Assembly: GCF_032878875.1 (NCBI RefSeq) | Contig: NZ_CP118157.1 | Span: 2,852,001-2,916,000, forward strand | From: Microbacterium sp. AB | GTDB lineage: Bacteria; Actinomycetota; Actinomycetes; Actinomycetales; Microbacteriaceae | DNA length: 64,000 nt | Reading direction: 5' to 3' | In this document: piece after piece, positions 33,056 to 40,061 of the stretch | How positions within the stretch are numbered: the first letter of the stretch is position 1 | Layout of the letters: every line of letters begins with the position of its first letter | Program-made: the position numbers and the translations under genes | Notes under the pieces: model-generated | Database searches by the model: none | Told to the model about the DNA's origin: nothing | The model's input: only the letters and a program-made list of their open reading frames with translations

Positions 33056-33068
33056 GCATACGATATGC
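33056..33068. promoter_or_regulatory. Palindrome at the gntR start (possible autoregulatory site)
   Basis: GCATA (33056-33060) and TATGC (33064-33068) around CGA, ending 3 bases before the gntR ATG and overlapping its -10-like TACGAT (33059-33064), which is 7 bases from the ATG. The GC-A...T-GC outline resembles the palindrome upstream of acdS. Confidence 0.45.
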
Positions 33069-33071
33069 GAC

Positions 33072-33734
33072 ATGCCGGTTCCCGAAGCGCACGGACTCCA
33101 CCGACGCGCGCTCCTGCGCGACGACGTCTACACGAGCATCCGCGACGCGATCGTCGACGGCACCCTCGCTCCCGGCGAGCGCATCCGCGACGTGGACCTC
33201 GTCGACTGGCTCGGCGTGAGCCGCACGCCCATCCGCGAGGCCTTCCTGCGCCTGGAGAGGGCGGGGCTGCTCGAGAGCCGTCCCGGGCACTCGACCATCG
33301 TGACCCCGATCGACGACGCGCGCACGCGCAACGCCGAGGACATCGCCGCGGCGCTGCACGCCCTGGCGATGTCGCTGGCCGGGGAGAGCCTCGCCGAGGA
33401 GGATCTGACGGAGATGGAGAGGGCGAACACGCGCTTCGCCGAGGCGATGGACGCCGGCGACATCGCCGGCGCGCTGAGCGCCGACGACGCCTTCCACGCC
33501 GTCGCGCTGCGCGCCAGCGGCAACCCGCGGCTGGCCGACCTCCTGGAGGAGGTCGCACCGCTCGTCCGGCGCGTCGAGCGCCTGCGGTTCGCCTCGCTCA
33601 CCGGACGCGACTCCGTCGCGCAGCACGCCCTGATCGTCGAGCTCTGCCGCGCGGGAGACGTCCGGGCCGCCACCGAGGCGACACACCGCAACTGGCAGAC
33701 GCTCGGGGAGACGCCGCGCGGCGTCTCCCCGTGA
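33072..33734 (+). CDS. GntR family transcriptional regulator (FadR/FCD subfamily)
   Basis: A 220-residue regulator. The winged-helix domain (about residues 10-80: LRDDVYTSIRDAIVDGTLAPGERIRDVDL, SRTPIREAFLRLERAGLLE) is followed by an all-helical FCD ligand domain (about 90-205) with metal-type His/Asp positions in DDAFHAVALRASGN and AQHALIVELC. It is convergent with acdS and shares palindrome style with it, so it likely controls ACC deaminase (inference). It appears leaderless: TACGAT lies 7 bases before the ATG. Confidence 0.9.
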   Translation: MPVPEAHGLHRRALLRDDVYTSIRDAIVDGTLAPGERIRDVDLVDWLGVSRTPIREAFLRLERAGLLESRPGHSTIVTPIDDARTRNAEDIAAALHALAMSLAGESLAEEDLTEMERANTRFAEAMDAGDIAGALSADDAFHAVALRASGNPRLADLLEEVAPLVRRVERLRFASLTGRDSVAQHALIVELCRAGDVRAATEATHRNWQTLGETPRGVSP

Positions 33735-33770
33735 CGAGGCGGCGTCGCCGGCGGCCGGATCGCCGCCGCG

Positions 33771-34781
33771 TCAGGAGGTGAACAGGCCCGCGTACGCCGG
33801 CAGCGCCGGCTGCCCGCCGAGGTGGGCGTAGAGGACGTGGGAGTCGGCGGGGATCGTCCTGTCGCGCACGAGGTCGATCAGCCCGGCCATCGACTTCCCC
33901 TCGTACACGGGATCGGTGATGACGCCCTCCAGCCGCGCCACGAGCCGGATCGCGTCGAGCGTGGAGTCGTCCGGGATGCCGTAGGCGGGACCCTCCCAGC
34001 CCGGGCGGACGTCGATCTCCTCGTCGGCCAGCTCCCGGTCGACCCCGATCAGCTCCGCCGTGCGGCGCGCGATGCGCTCCACCTGGTCGCGGGTCTCCTC
34101 GATCTTCGCCGACGCATCGATCCCGATGACGCGGCGCGGGCGATCCTGCGCGGCGAACCCCGCGATCATCCCGGCGTGGGTCGATCCCGTGACCGCGCAC
34201 ACCACGATCGTGTCGAAGAACACGCCGAGCTCGCGCTCCTGCCGCTCGACCTCGGCCGCCCAGTTCGCGAAGCCCAGCCCGCCCAGGGGATGGTCCGACG
34301 CCCCTGCCGGGATCGCGTAGGGCCTGCCGCCGCGCGCCTCGACGTCCTCGATCGCGCGCTCCCAGCTCGGCTTGAAGCCGACGCCGAACTCGGCGGGGTC
34401 GAGACGCACCTCGGCCCCCATGATGCGCGAGAGCATGATGTTGCCCGTGCGGTCGCTCAGCGCATCCGGCCAGTCGACCCACTTCTCCTGGACGAGCACG
34501 GCCTTCAGCCCCAGGTGCGCGGCGACGGCCGCGACCTGGCGGGTGTGGTTGGACTGGTACCCGCCGATGGAGACGAGCGTGTCGGCGCCCCGTCGCAGCG
34601 CATCGGGCACGAGGTACTCGAGCTTGCGCACCTTGTTGCCGCCGTAGGCGAGGCCCGAGCTCACGTCCTCGCGCTTGGCCCAGATCCGCGCGCCGCCCAG
34701 ATGAGCGCTCAGCCGGTCGAGGGGATGCACGGGCGACGGACCGAACGTCAGCGGGTACCGCGGGAAGTCACTGATCGGCAT
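33771..34781 (-). CDS. acdS: 1-aminocyclopropane-1-carboxylate (ACC) deaminase
   Basis: A 336-residue PLP enzyme that opens ACC, the plant ethylene precursor, to 2-oxobutyrate and ammonia. The PLP lysine is in [12 protein letters not shown] (Lys50), the nucleophile Ser77 is in [10 protein letters not shown], and DPVYEGKSM keeps the Tyr-Glu pair that separates true ACC deaminases from D-cysteine desulfhydrases; [11 protein letters not shown] also agrees. ATG 34781 has AAAGGA upstream. Presence of acdS suggests plant or soil association. A perfect palindrome at 34809-34827 lies upstream, probably the GntR site. Confidence 0.92.
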   Translation of the reverse strand: MPISDFPRYPLTFGPSPVHPLDRLSAHLGGARIWAKREDVSSGLAYGGNKVRKLEYLVPDALRRGADTLVSIGGYQSNHTRQVAAVAAHLGLKAVLVQEKWVDWPDALSDRTGNIMLSRIMGAEVRLDPAEFGVGFKPSWERAIEDVEARGGRPYAIPAGASDHPLGGLGFANWAAEVERQERELGVFFDTIVVCAVTGSTHAGMIAGFAAQDRPRRVIGIDASAKIEETRDQVERIARRTAELIGVDRELADEEIDVRPGWEGPAYGIPDDSTLDAIRLVARLEGVITDPVYEGKSMAGLIDLVRDRTIPADSHVLYAHLGGQPALPAYAGLFTS

Positions 34782-34808
34782 GGCGCGATCCTTTCTCGTG
34801 TTCGCGTT

Positions 34809-34827
34809 GCAATATATCTCATATTGC
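34809..34827. promoter_or_regulatory. Operator-like palindrome upstream of acdS
   Basis: GCAATAT (34809-34815) and ATATTGC (34821-34827) with a 5-base spacer, 28 bases before the acdS ATG. It is a strikingly AT-rich island in this GC-rich DNA and covers a possible -10 (TATATT on the minus strand). Confidence 0.6.
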
Positions 34828-34894
34828 GGACGGAGCGTCGTCCTCCGGGATCCGGCGCGCATCGTCGCCCGATCGACCGCCGAGAATGGACGTC

Positions 34895-35755
34895 ATGGGA
34901 CGCCAGCGACGGGACGAGCGCGAGGAGCCGCAGGCGCGGCTGTCGGACGGGTCGATCGCGCGCATCGCGCCGGGCGACTTCGGCGGCGGATGGGAGCTCG
35001 TCGTCGACGGCACGCCCCAGTCGCACGTCGACCTCGACGATCCGACGCATCTGCACTTCGAGTACGTCGCGCGCATGGGCGCCGTCATCGACCAGCTGCC
35101 GCGAGGGCCGCTGACCGCCGTGCATCTCGGAGCCGGCGGGCTCACCGTCCCCCGCTACGTCGAGGCGACGCGTCCGGGCTCACGGCAGCAGGTCGTGGAG
35201 CTCGAGCAGCCGCTCGTCGACCTCGTCCGGGAGCACCTGCCGCTCCCTCGCGGCGCGGCCATCCGCATCCGCATCGGGGACGCGCGCACCGGGCTCGAGC
35301 GCCTGCCGGCCTCGCTCTCGGGGAACGTCGACCTGCTCGTCTCGGACGTCTACTCGGGAGCGCGGACGCCCGCCCACCTGACGACCGTCGAGTTCTATCG
35401 CGCGGCCGCGGCGCTCCTCGCCCCCGCGGGCGTGATGCTCGTGAACGTCTCCGACGGCGCGGGCCTCGCCTTCGCCCGGCGGCAGGTGGCGACCGTCCGG
35501 GAGGTCCTGCCGCACGTCGTCGTGCTCGCCGAGGTCCAGGTGCTCAAGGGACGTCGGTTCGGGAACCTCGTCGTCGCCGCATCGGCCGCGGAGCTCCCCA
35601 CCGAGTGGCTGCCGAGGCTCATGGCGGCGGGCCCGCACCCCGCGAAGGTCGCCGAAGGACGCGAGATCGACGAGTTCGTGCGCGGCGCGCTCCCCGCCAC
35701 CGACGCCGACGCGACCCCGTCGCCGAGGCCGTCGGCGTCGCTCTTCGAGCGCTGA
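34895..35755 (+). CDS. Spermidine synthase-like protein (SAM-dependent fold)
   Basis: A 286-residue protein with a polyamine-synthase/methyltransferase-like fold: YVARMGAVIDQLP, AVHLGAGGLTVPRYVEATRPGSRQQVVELEQPLV (SAM motif and acidic end of strand 2), IGDARTGLERLP and NVDLLVSDVYSGARTP. Its family is annotated as spermidine synthase-like, but the actinobacterial subgroup is uncharacterised and often lacks polyamine activity. I chose ATG 34895: GAGAAT lies 7 bases upstream, a leaderless pattern; an in-frame ATG at 34886 is possible. It is divergent from acdS. Confidence 0.8.
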   Translation: MGRQRRDEREEPQARLSDGSIARIAPGDFGGGWELVVDGTPQSHVDLDDPTHLHFEYVARMGAVIDQLPRGPLTAVHLGAGGLTVPRYVEATRPGSRQQVVELEQPLVDLVREHLPLPRGAAIRIRIGDARTGLERLPASLSGNVDLLVSDVYSGARTPAHLTTVEFYRAAAALLAPAGVMLVNVSDGAGLAFARRQVATVREVLPHVVVLAEVQVLKGRRFGNLVVAASAAELPTEWLPRLMAAGPHPAKVAEGREIDEFVRGALPATDADATPSPRPSASLFER

Positions 35756-35878
35756 GCGGCGGGTCGCGGCACCCCTCGGGAGTCCGCTCCACGACCCGCG
35801 CTGCAACAGTTCGCAACCTCGGCCGTCGTATCTTCCCGCTGAGACGGCGAACGTCCGTCCTGCAGAGGAGAAGAGTCA

Positions 35879-36955
35879 ATGTCGACCCCTACCCAGAGCC
35901 CATCCGTCTCCGAGACGCCCGCCCGTGCCGCAACGATGCGCGCCGCCGTCGTGGTCTCCCCCGACGAGCCGCTCGTCGTGACGGACGTCCCCATCCCCGA
36001 GCCCGGCCCCGGGCAGGCCCTCGTCCGGGTCGTCACGAGCGGCGTGTGCCACACGGACCTCCACGCCGCGCGCGGCGACTGGCCCGTCGCGCCCAAGGCC
36101 GACCTCATCCCCGGTCACGAGGGATACGGCGAGGTCGTCGCGCTCGGCGACGGCGTCACCACCCTCGCCGTCGGCGACCTCGTCGGCAACGCCTGGCTGT
36201 GGAGCGCCTGCGGCCGCTGCGAGTACTGCCGCACGGGCTGGGAGACGCTGTGCCCCGAGCAGCAGAACGGCGGCTACTCCGTCGACGGCAGCTTCGGCGA
36301 GTACATGCTCGTCGACGAGCGCTTCGCCGCGCGCATCCCGGACGGCGCGGACCCCGTCGAGGTCGCCCCGATCCTGTGCGCGGGCGTCACCGTCTACAAG
36401 GGACTGAAGATGACCGGCGTGCGACCCGGCGAGTGGGTGACGATCTCGGGCATCGGCGGACTCGGCCACATCGCCGTGCAGTACGCCAGGGCGCTCGGCA
36501 TGCGCGTCGCGGCCGTGGACGTCGACGACGCGAAGCTCGAGCTCGCCCGCAAGCACGGCGCGGAGGTGACCGTGAACGCCGCGGAGACCGATCCCGGTGC
36601 CGCCATCCAGGAGGCCACGGGAGGCACGCACGGCGTGCTCGTCACCGCCGTGCACCCGCGGGCCTTCGGGCAGGCGCTCGCCGTCACGCGCCGCGGGGCG
36701 ACGATCGTCTTCAACGGCCTGCCCCCGGGCGACTTCCCCGCCGACATCTTCGACATCGTGCTGCGGGCGATCACCATCCGCGGCTCCATCGTCGGGACCC
36801 GCCAGGACCTCGTCGAGGCGCTCGACTTCTACGCACGCGGCAAGATCCACCCGACGGTGAGCGTCGAGACCATCGACGACGTCAACGACATCTTCGAGCG
36901 GATGGAGCACGGCAAGATCGACGGACGCGTCGTCATGCGCTACGCCGACGCCTGA
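35879..36955 (+). CDS. Zinc-dependent alcohol dehydrogenase (AdhP/propanol-preferring type)
   Basis: A 358-residue MDR alcohol dehydrogenase. Catalytic zinc ligands are in SGVCHTDLHA, IPGHEGYGEV and ILCAGVT; structural zinc cysteines are in CGRCEYCRTGWETLC. The Rossmann fold has GIGGLGHIAVQYA followed by VDVDDAK, favouring NAD+. The residue pattern matches AdhP-like ethanol/propanol dehydrogenases. The ATG at 35879 has AGAGGAGA upstream. Single gene, closed by a strong terminator. Confidence 0.92.
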   Translation: MSTPTQSPSVSETPARAATMRAAVVVSPDEPLVVTDVPIPEPGPGQALVRVVTSGVCHTDLHAARGDWPVAPKADLIPGHEGYGEVVALGDGVTTLAVGDLVGNAWLWSACGRCEYCRTGWETLCPEQQNGGYSVDGSFGEYMLVDERFAARIPDGADPVEVAPILCAGVTVYKGLKMTGVRPGEWVTISGIGGLGHIAVQYARALGMRVAAVDVDDAKLELARKHGAEVTVNAAETDPGAAIQEATGGTHGVLVTAVHPRAFGQALAVTRRGATIVFNGLPPGDFPADIFDIVLRAITIRGSIVGTRQDLVEALDFYARGKIHPTVSVETIDDVNDIFERMEHGKIDGRVVMRYADA

Positions 36956-36967
36956 CGACGGACGCGC

Positions 36968-37000
36968 GGGGCCGCCGGGCGCGATGCGCCGGGCGGCCCC
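36968..37000 (+). terminator. Terminator of the alcohol dehydrogenase gene
   Basis: GGGGCCGCC (36968-36976) pairs with GGCGGCCCC (36992-37000), with a nested GGCGC/GCGCC helix inside. Confidence 0.75.
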
Positions 37001-37121
37001 GTCGTGCGGTGCCCGGCCCGCCGACCGCGCCGATCCGGATCGACGCGGTGTGCCGGGCCGTCGGATCGGCCGACGCGTTGCACACTGGACTGGCGGTCCG
37101 GCTGCGCGGAAGGGAGTGGGC

Positions 37122-37649
37122 ATGAGCTACATCCACGGTTACGATCCCGAGACCCTTCGTGAGGTCGTCGACGCACGCGAATGCCGAGAGCGCCTCGCGG
37201 AGATCGGATCGCAGCGGAGCCTGCCCGCCCTGCTGGAGCGGGTCTGGCTGCTGAAGGTGCTCGGCGAGCTCGACGAGGCGCTGACCATCGCGCAGCAGGC
37301 CGTCCGCGTCGCGCGCATGGCCGGCACGCGGAAGGACCTGCTGCGAGCGCGCGTGCTGCACGCGACGGTGCAGCAGTTCCGCGGGGCCTACACCGCGGCC
37401 GAGCACGAGATGTCGACGTGCGTCGAGGAGGCGGAAGGCCAGGGCTGGGTCGGCATCGCCGCCTTCGCGCTGCAGCACCGGGGAAAGACGCGCTTCGACG
37501 CGGGCGACTACGAGGGAGCGCGCAAGGACTTCAAGCGCGTGCTCTTCCTGCGCCAGGAGATGGGTGCGCCTGAGGCCCAGCTCGAGACGACGATGACGGC
37601 CGTCGAGGCCGCGGAGCGCGCCCGCAGCCGCGCCGTCGTCGCCAGCTGA
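37122..37649 (+). CDS. Small TPR-like protein
   Basis: A 175-residue all-helical protein with three or so tetratricopeptide-like repeats (LLKVLGELDEALTIAQQAVRVARM, GAYTAAEHEMSTCVEEAE, HRGKTRFDAGDYEGARKDFKRVL). TPRs mediate protein contacts; the partner is unknown. The ATG at 37122 has GGAAGGGAG upstream, and longer frames upstream overlap the preceding terminator. It stands alone and is convergent with erm. Confidence 0.75.
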   Translation: MSYIHGYDPETLREVVDARECRERLAEIGSQRSLPALLERVWLLKVLGELDEALTIAQQAVRVARMAGTRKDLLRARVLHATVQQFRGAYTAAEHEMSTCVEEAEGQGWVGIAAFALQHRGKTRFDAGDYEGARKDFKRVLFLRQEMGAPEAQLETTMTAVEAAERARSRAVVAS

Positions 37650-37666
37650 CGGCTCGCCTCGGCGCC

Positions 37667-37749
37667 ACGCAGGAAGAACGCGGCGCCGCCGGGCGAAGAC
37701 CCCCTCCCGCGGCTCCTGCGACACGGTTCTTCCTGCGTCGTGCTCGCCG
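37667..37749. repeat. Intergenic inverted-repeat element, copy A
   Basis: ACGCAGGAAGAAC (37667-37679) and its perfect complement (37726-37738) flank a 46-base GC-rich loop between the convergent TPR and erm genes. The complement of the right arm reads AGCACGACGCAGGAAGAAC, identical to 44230-44248 in copy B. It may be a terminator-like or dispersed repeat. Confidence 0.6.
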
Positions 37750-37774
37750 CGACGGCCGTCGCGCGCGGAAACGG

Positions 37775-38545
37775 CTACGGCCGCCGTCCCAGCTCCGCCC
37801 ACAGCGCCGCCCAGTCCGCGGCGGAGAGGTCGCGCGGCAGCCGCCGGGGATCGATGTCCCGGCCGCCGAGCACCCGGCGCACCCGTCCCGCCGGAGCGCC
37901 GGTGGCATTCCGGACCATGTCCGCAACCCCCCTTCCCGGGCCGGCGAAGACCGCGCGCACGAACCGCTCGTACGCGCGCCGCTCCGCATCGGGCACGAGC
38001 GGCCTCTCGCGGCGCGCGATGACGAGGAGGCCGCCGTCGACCGCGGGACGCGGCCGGAACCCGTCGGCCGGAACCCTCCCCCGCAGCGCGAACACGAACC
38101 AGGGCGCGGCCTGCGCCGTCATCATCGTGCCCCCGCCGACGCCTGCGCGCTTGCGGGCGACCTCCCACTGCGTCAGCAGGACGGCGACGTGCCAACGGCG
38201 CCGTCCCAGAAGACGGCGCAGGATGGGAGTGGTCAGGTGGAAGGGCACGTTGCCGACGATCACGGGGACGTCGAGCGGATGTCGCAGCACGTCGGCGTGC
38301 TCGACGGCGACGTGCGGAAGACGCCGCCGCAGGACGTCCACGCGGCTCCCGTCGATCTCGATCGCCGTGAGATCGCGACGCAGGCGCGCCAGCCGCACCG
38401 TCAGGGCGCCGTCGCCGGCGCCGATCTCGAGGATGTCACCGGTCGTGTCGCCGACGATGCTCACGATCCGATCGAGCGTCGGCCGGTGGACGAGGAAGTT
38501 CTGCCCGAGTTCATGGCGTCCGCCATGGAGGGAACGGGGTCGCAT
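37775..38545 (-). CDS. erm: Erm family 23S rRNA (adenine-N6)-methyltransferase
   Basis: A 256-residue rRNA methyltransferase. RHELGQNFLVH and the catalytic GNVPFHLTTPI mark Erm rather than the housekeeping KsgA; SAM motifs EIGAGDGALTV and IEIDGSRVDVL are present, as is the actinobacterial-Erm stretch WEVARKRAGVGGGTMM. Erm enzymes methylate A2058 and give macrolide, lincosamide and streptogramin B resistance. I start at ATG 38545 with GGAG 7 bases upstream. A leader peptide and an RNA stem that would hide this ribosome site lie upstream. GC and codon use match the neighbours, so it looks native. Confidence 0.88.
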   Translation of the reverse strand: MRPRSLHGGRHELGQNFLVHRPTLDRIVSIVGDTTGDILEIGAGDGALTVRLARLRRDLTAIEIDGSRVDVLRRRLPHVAVEHADVLRHPLDVPVIVGNVPFHLTTPILRRLLGRRRWHVAVLLTQWEVARKRAGVGGGTMMTAQAAPWFVFALRGRVPADGFRPRPAVDGGLLVIARRERPLVPDAERRAYERFVRAVFAGPGRGVADMVRNATGAPAGRVRRVLGGRDIDPRRLPRDLSAADWAALWAELGRRP

Positions 38546-38549
38546 CTGA

Positions 38550-38584
38550 GCGCTCCAGAGGAAGTCTTCGGAGCACCCGAGCGC
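38550..38584 (-). promoter_or_regulatory. Predicted ribosome-site-sequestering stem of erm
   Basis: In the mRNA, GCGCTC (complement of 38579-38584) pairs with GAGCGC (complement of 38550-38555), taking up half of the erm ribosome site GGAG (38553-38556). A second stem, CGCGCC/GGCGCG (38666-38681), spans the leader-peptide stop. The layout resembles translational attenuators of inducible erm genes. Confidence 0.5.
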
Positions 38585-38672
38585 ATGTCGCACAGACGAG
38601 AGGGACGCGCGCCGGGTGCGATGGCATCCGGAACGACGACGCGCGGGGCGGTGAGGACCAGCGAGCGCGCCG

Positions 38673-38738
38673 TCAGGCGCGGCGGTCGCGAACCGCGAAG
38701 AAGCACGCCGTCGGCGACGCGCTGATCAGATTCCCCAT
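38673..38738 (-). CDS. Putative Erm leader peptide (21 aa)
   Basis: A 21-codon ORF 127 bases upstream of erm on the same strand, beginning MGNLISASPTACFF and ending AVRDRRA. The RDR near its end matches the Arg/Lys-X-Arg/Lys motif at which macrolide-bound ribosomes stall in known leader peptides. The ATG at 38738 is exactly 7 bases from -10 TAGTCT, so it would be translated from a leaderless mRNA. Codon third positions are mostly G or C. No experimental support; the call rests on position, motif and promoter. Confidence 0.55.
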   Translation of the reverse strand: MGNLISASPTACFFAVRDRRA

Positions 38739-38745
38739 GCAGGGC

Positions 38746-38774
38746 AGACTACGGCGGCGCGGCAATACGGGCAA
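38746..38774 (-). promoter_or_regulatory. Promoter of the erm leader
   Basis: On the minus strand, -35 TTGCCC (38769-38774), 17 bases and -10 TAGTCT (38746-38751). The start would coincide with the leader-peptide ATG. Confidence 0.55.
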
Positions 38775-38836
38775 CACGGGCCCGGCTCCGGGGCGCGATC
38801 GGTCCCGATGTCGGAGGTCGCGTCTAGCCTCGAGGG

Positions 38837-39325
38837 GTGTCGGATCTGCAACGCGTCGCGGCCTGGGCGGACGCGCTCATCGCCCAGCATCTCGATCCCG
38901 CGTGGACCTTCGGCTTCGACAACGCGAAGCGGCGGGCGGGGCAGTGCGACTACCGCCGCACGCGCATCTCGGTATCGCGCTACCTCGCGGCGCGCCACGA
39001 CGACGAGTCCAATCATCAGACGCTCCTGCACGAGGTCGCCCACGCACTGGCGGGGCCGGCTGCGGCGCACGGGCCCGCCTGGAAGCGGATCGCCCGCGAG
39101 CTGGGGTACGTCGGCGGCACGACGCATGACGGAGAGACGGCGATCGAGCTCGCGCCGTGGATCGGCACGTGCCCGGCGGGCCACGTCGTGTACCGCCATC
39201 GCCGGCCGTCGCGCCCCTCGTCGTGCGTGAGGTGCGCCCGGACGTTCGACCGCCGCTTCCTGCTCGCCTGGGTCCGCCGCGAGATCACGGCGGCGGACCG
39301 CCGCGCCGCGGCGACTCCCCGCTGA
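38837..39325 (+). CDS. SprT-like zinc metalloprotease-domain protein
   Basis: A 162-residue SprT-like protein. The zinc motif HEVAH is in TLLHEVAHALAGPAAAHGPAWKRIARELG, followed by a zinc-ribbon-like part with Cys in GTCPAGH and SCVRCARTFDRRF. SprT/Spartan relatives are putative DNA-protein crosslink or other proteases; this bacterial subgroup is uncharacterised. The start is GTG 38837 with -10-like TAGCCT 6 bases upstream, leaderless in style. It is divergent from the erm leader. Confidence 0.85.
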   Translation: MSDLQRVAAWADALIAQHLDPAWTFGFDNAKRRAGQCDYRRTRISVSRYLAARHDDESNHQTLLHEVAHALAGPAAAHGPAWKRIARELGYVGGTTHDGETAIELAPWIGTCPAGHVVYRHRRPSRPSSCVRCARTFDRRFLLAWVRREITAADRRAAATPR

Positions 39326-39356
39326 CCCCGCCCGCGGCCCAGAGAAGAGGTGCGGC

Positions 39357-40061
39357 TCAGAAGGACGTGCGGTCACGGCGGTACTCGAGCTCCGGACGCC
39401 CGCGGCTGCCGTGGCGCGGAGCGCGCGAGACCGTCCCGCGGTCGGCGAGGAACTCGAGGTACCGCCGAGCGGTCACGCGCGAGAGGCCCAGCACGTCGGC
39501 GACCTCGGAGGCGGACCGTGCGACGTCGTGCACCGTGAGCAGCTCCGTCACGGCGTCGAGGGTGTCCCGCGACAGCCCCTTGGGGAGGCCGGGGAGGTTG
39601 GACGTGCGCAGGGCGGCGAAGGCGGTGTCGACCTCGCGCTGGCTGAGCGACGACACGGGAGAGCGCATACGGTCGAAGTACTCGCGGTAGGCGCGCAGCT
39701 TCGCGGCGAACACGTCGAACGTGAACGGCTTGATGAGGTACTGCACGACGCCGACCGCGACGGCCTGACGCACGGCGTCGAGCTCCCGCACGGCCGTCAC
39801 CGCGACGACGTCGACGACGATGCCCGCCGCCCGCAGCTCGCGGCACAGCTCGAGGCCGTGCCCGTCCGGCAGGTTGAGATCGAGCAGGAGGAGGTGGATC
39901 CGCTCGCCCGTGGGGTAGGCGTCGCGGATGGCCCGCCTCGTCGCGGCGACCGTGTGCGCCGTGCCGGCGAGGGCGAACCCGTCCATCCGCTCGACGTACT
40001 CGCCGTGCGCCTGCGCCGTGCGCGGGTCGTCCTCCACCACGAGAACGCGGATGTCGCTCAT
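39357..40061 (-). CDS. Response regulator, DctR/CitB family
   Basis: A 234-residue regulator. The receiver has VVEDDPRTAQ and the phospho-acceptor Asp in LLLDLNLPDGHG, with the Thr/Lys of VVAVTAVRE and YLIKPFTF. The C-terminus has an HTH (ASEVADVLGLSRVTARRYLEFLADRG) of the DpiA/DcuR type. Its ATG at 40061 overlaps the kinase stop as ATGA. With the divergent dicarboxylate transporter this forms a likely C4-dicarboxylate-sensing system. Confidence 0.92.
   Translation of the reverse strand: MSDIRVLVVEDDPRTAQAHGEYVERMDGFALAGTAHTVAATRRAIRDAYPTGERIHLLLLDLNLPDGHGLELCRELRAAGIVVDVVAVTAVRELDAVRQAVAVGVVQYLIKPFTFDVFAAKLRAYREYFDRMRSPVSSLSQREVDTAFAALRTSNLPGLPKGLSRDTLDAVTELLTVHDVARSASEVADVLGLSRVTARRYLEFLADRGTVSRAPRHGSRGRPELEYRRDRTSF

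Noticed and set aside
33771-34781. D-cysteine desulfhydrase as alternative identity of acdS
   Set aside because: The DPVYEGKSM segment keeps the Tyr-Glu pair of ACC deaminases, where desulfhydrases have Thr or Ser.
37775-38545. Housekeeping 16S dimethyltransferase KsgA as identity of the erm gene
   Set aside because: RHELGQNFL, GNVPFHLTTPI and the WEVARKRAGVGGG stretch are Erm-type; KsgA has a different catalytic loop and usually lies near other genes.
38545-38774. WhiB7-type promoter for erm
   Set aside because: The AT-rich patch expected just upstream of the -35 is missing; the flanking bases are GC-rich.
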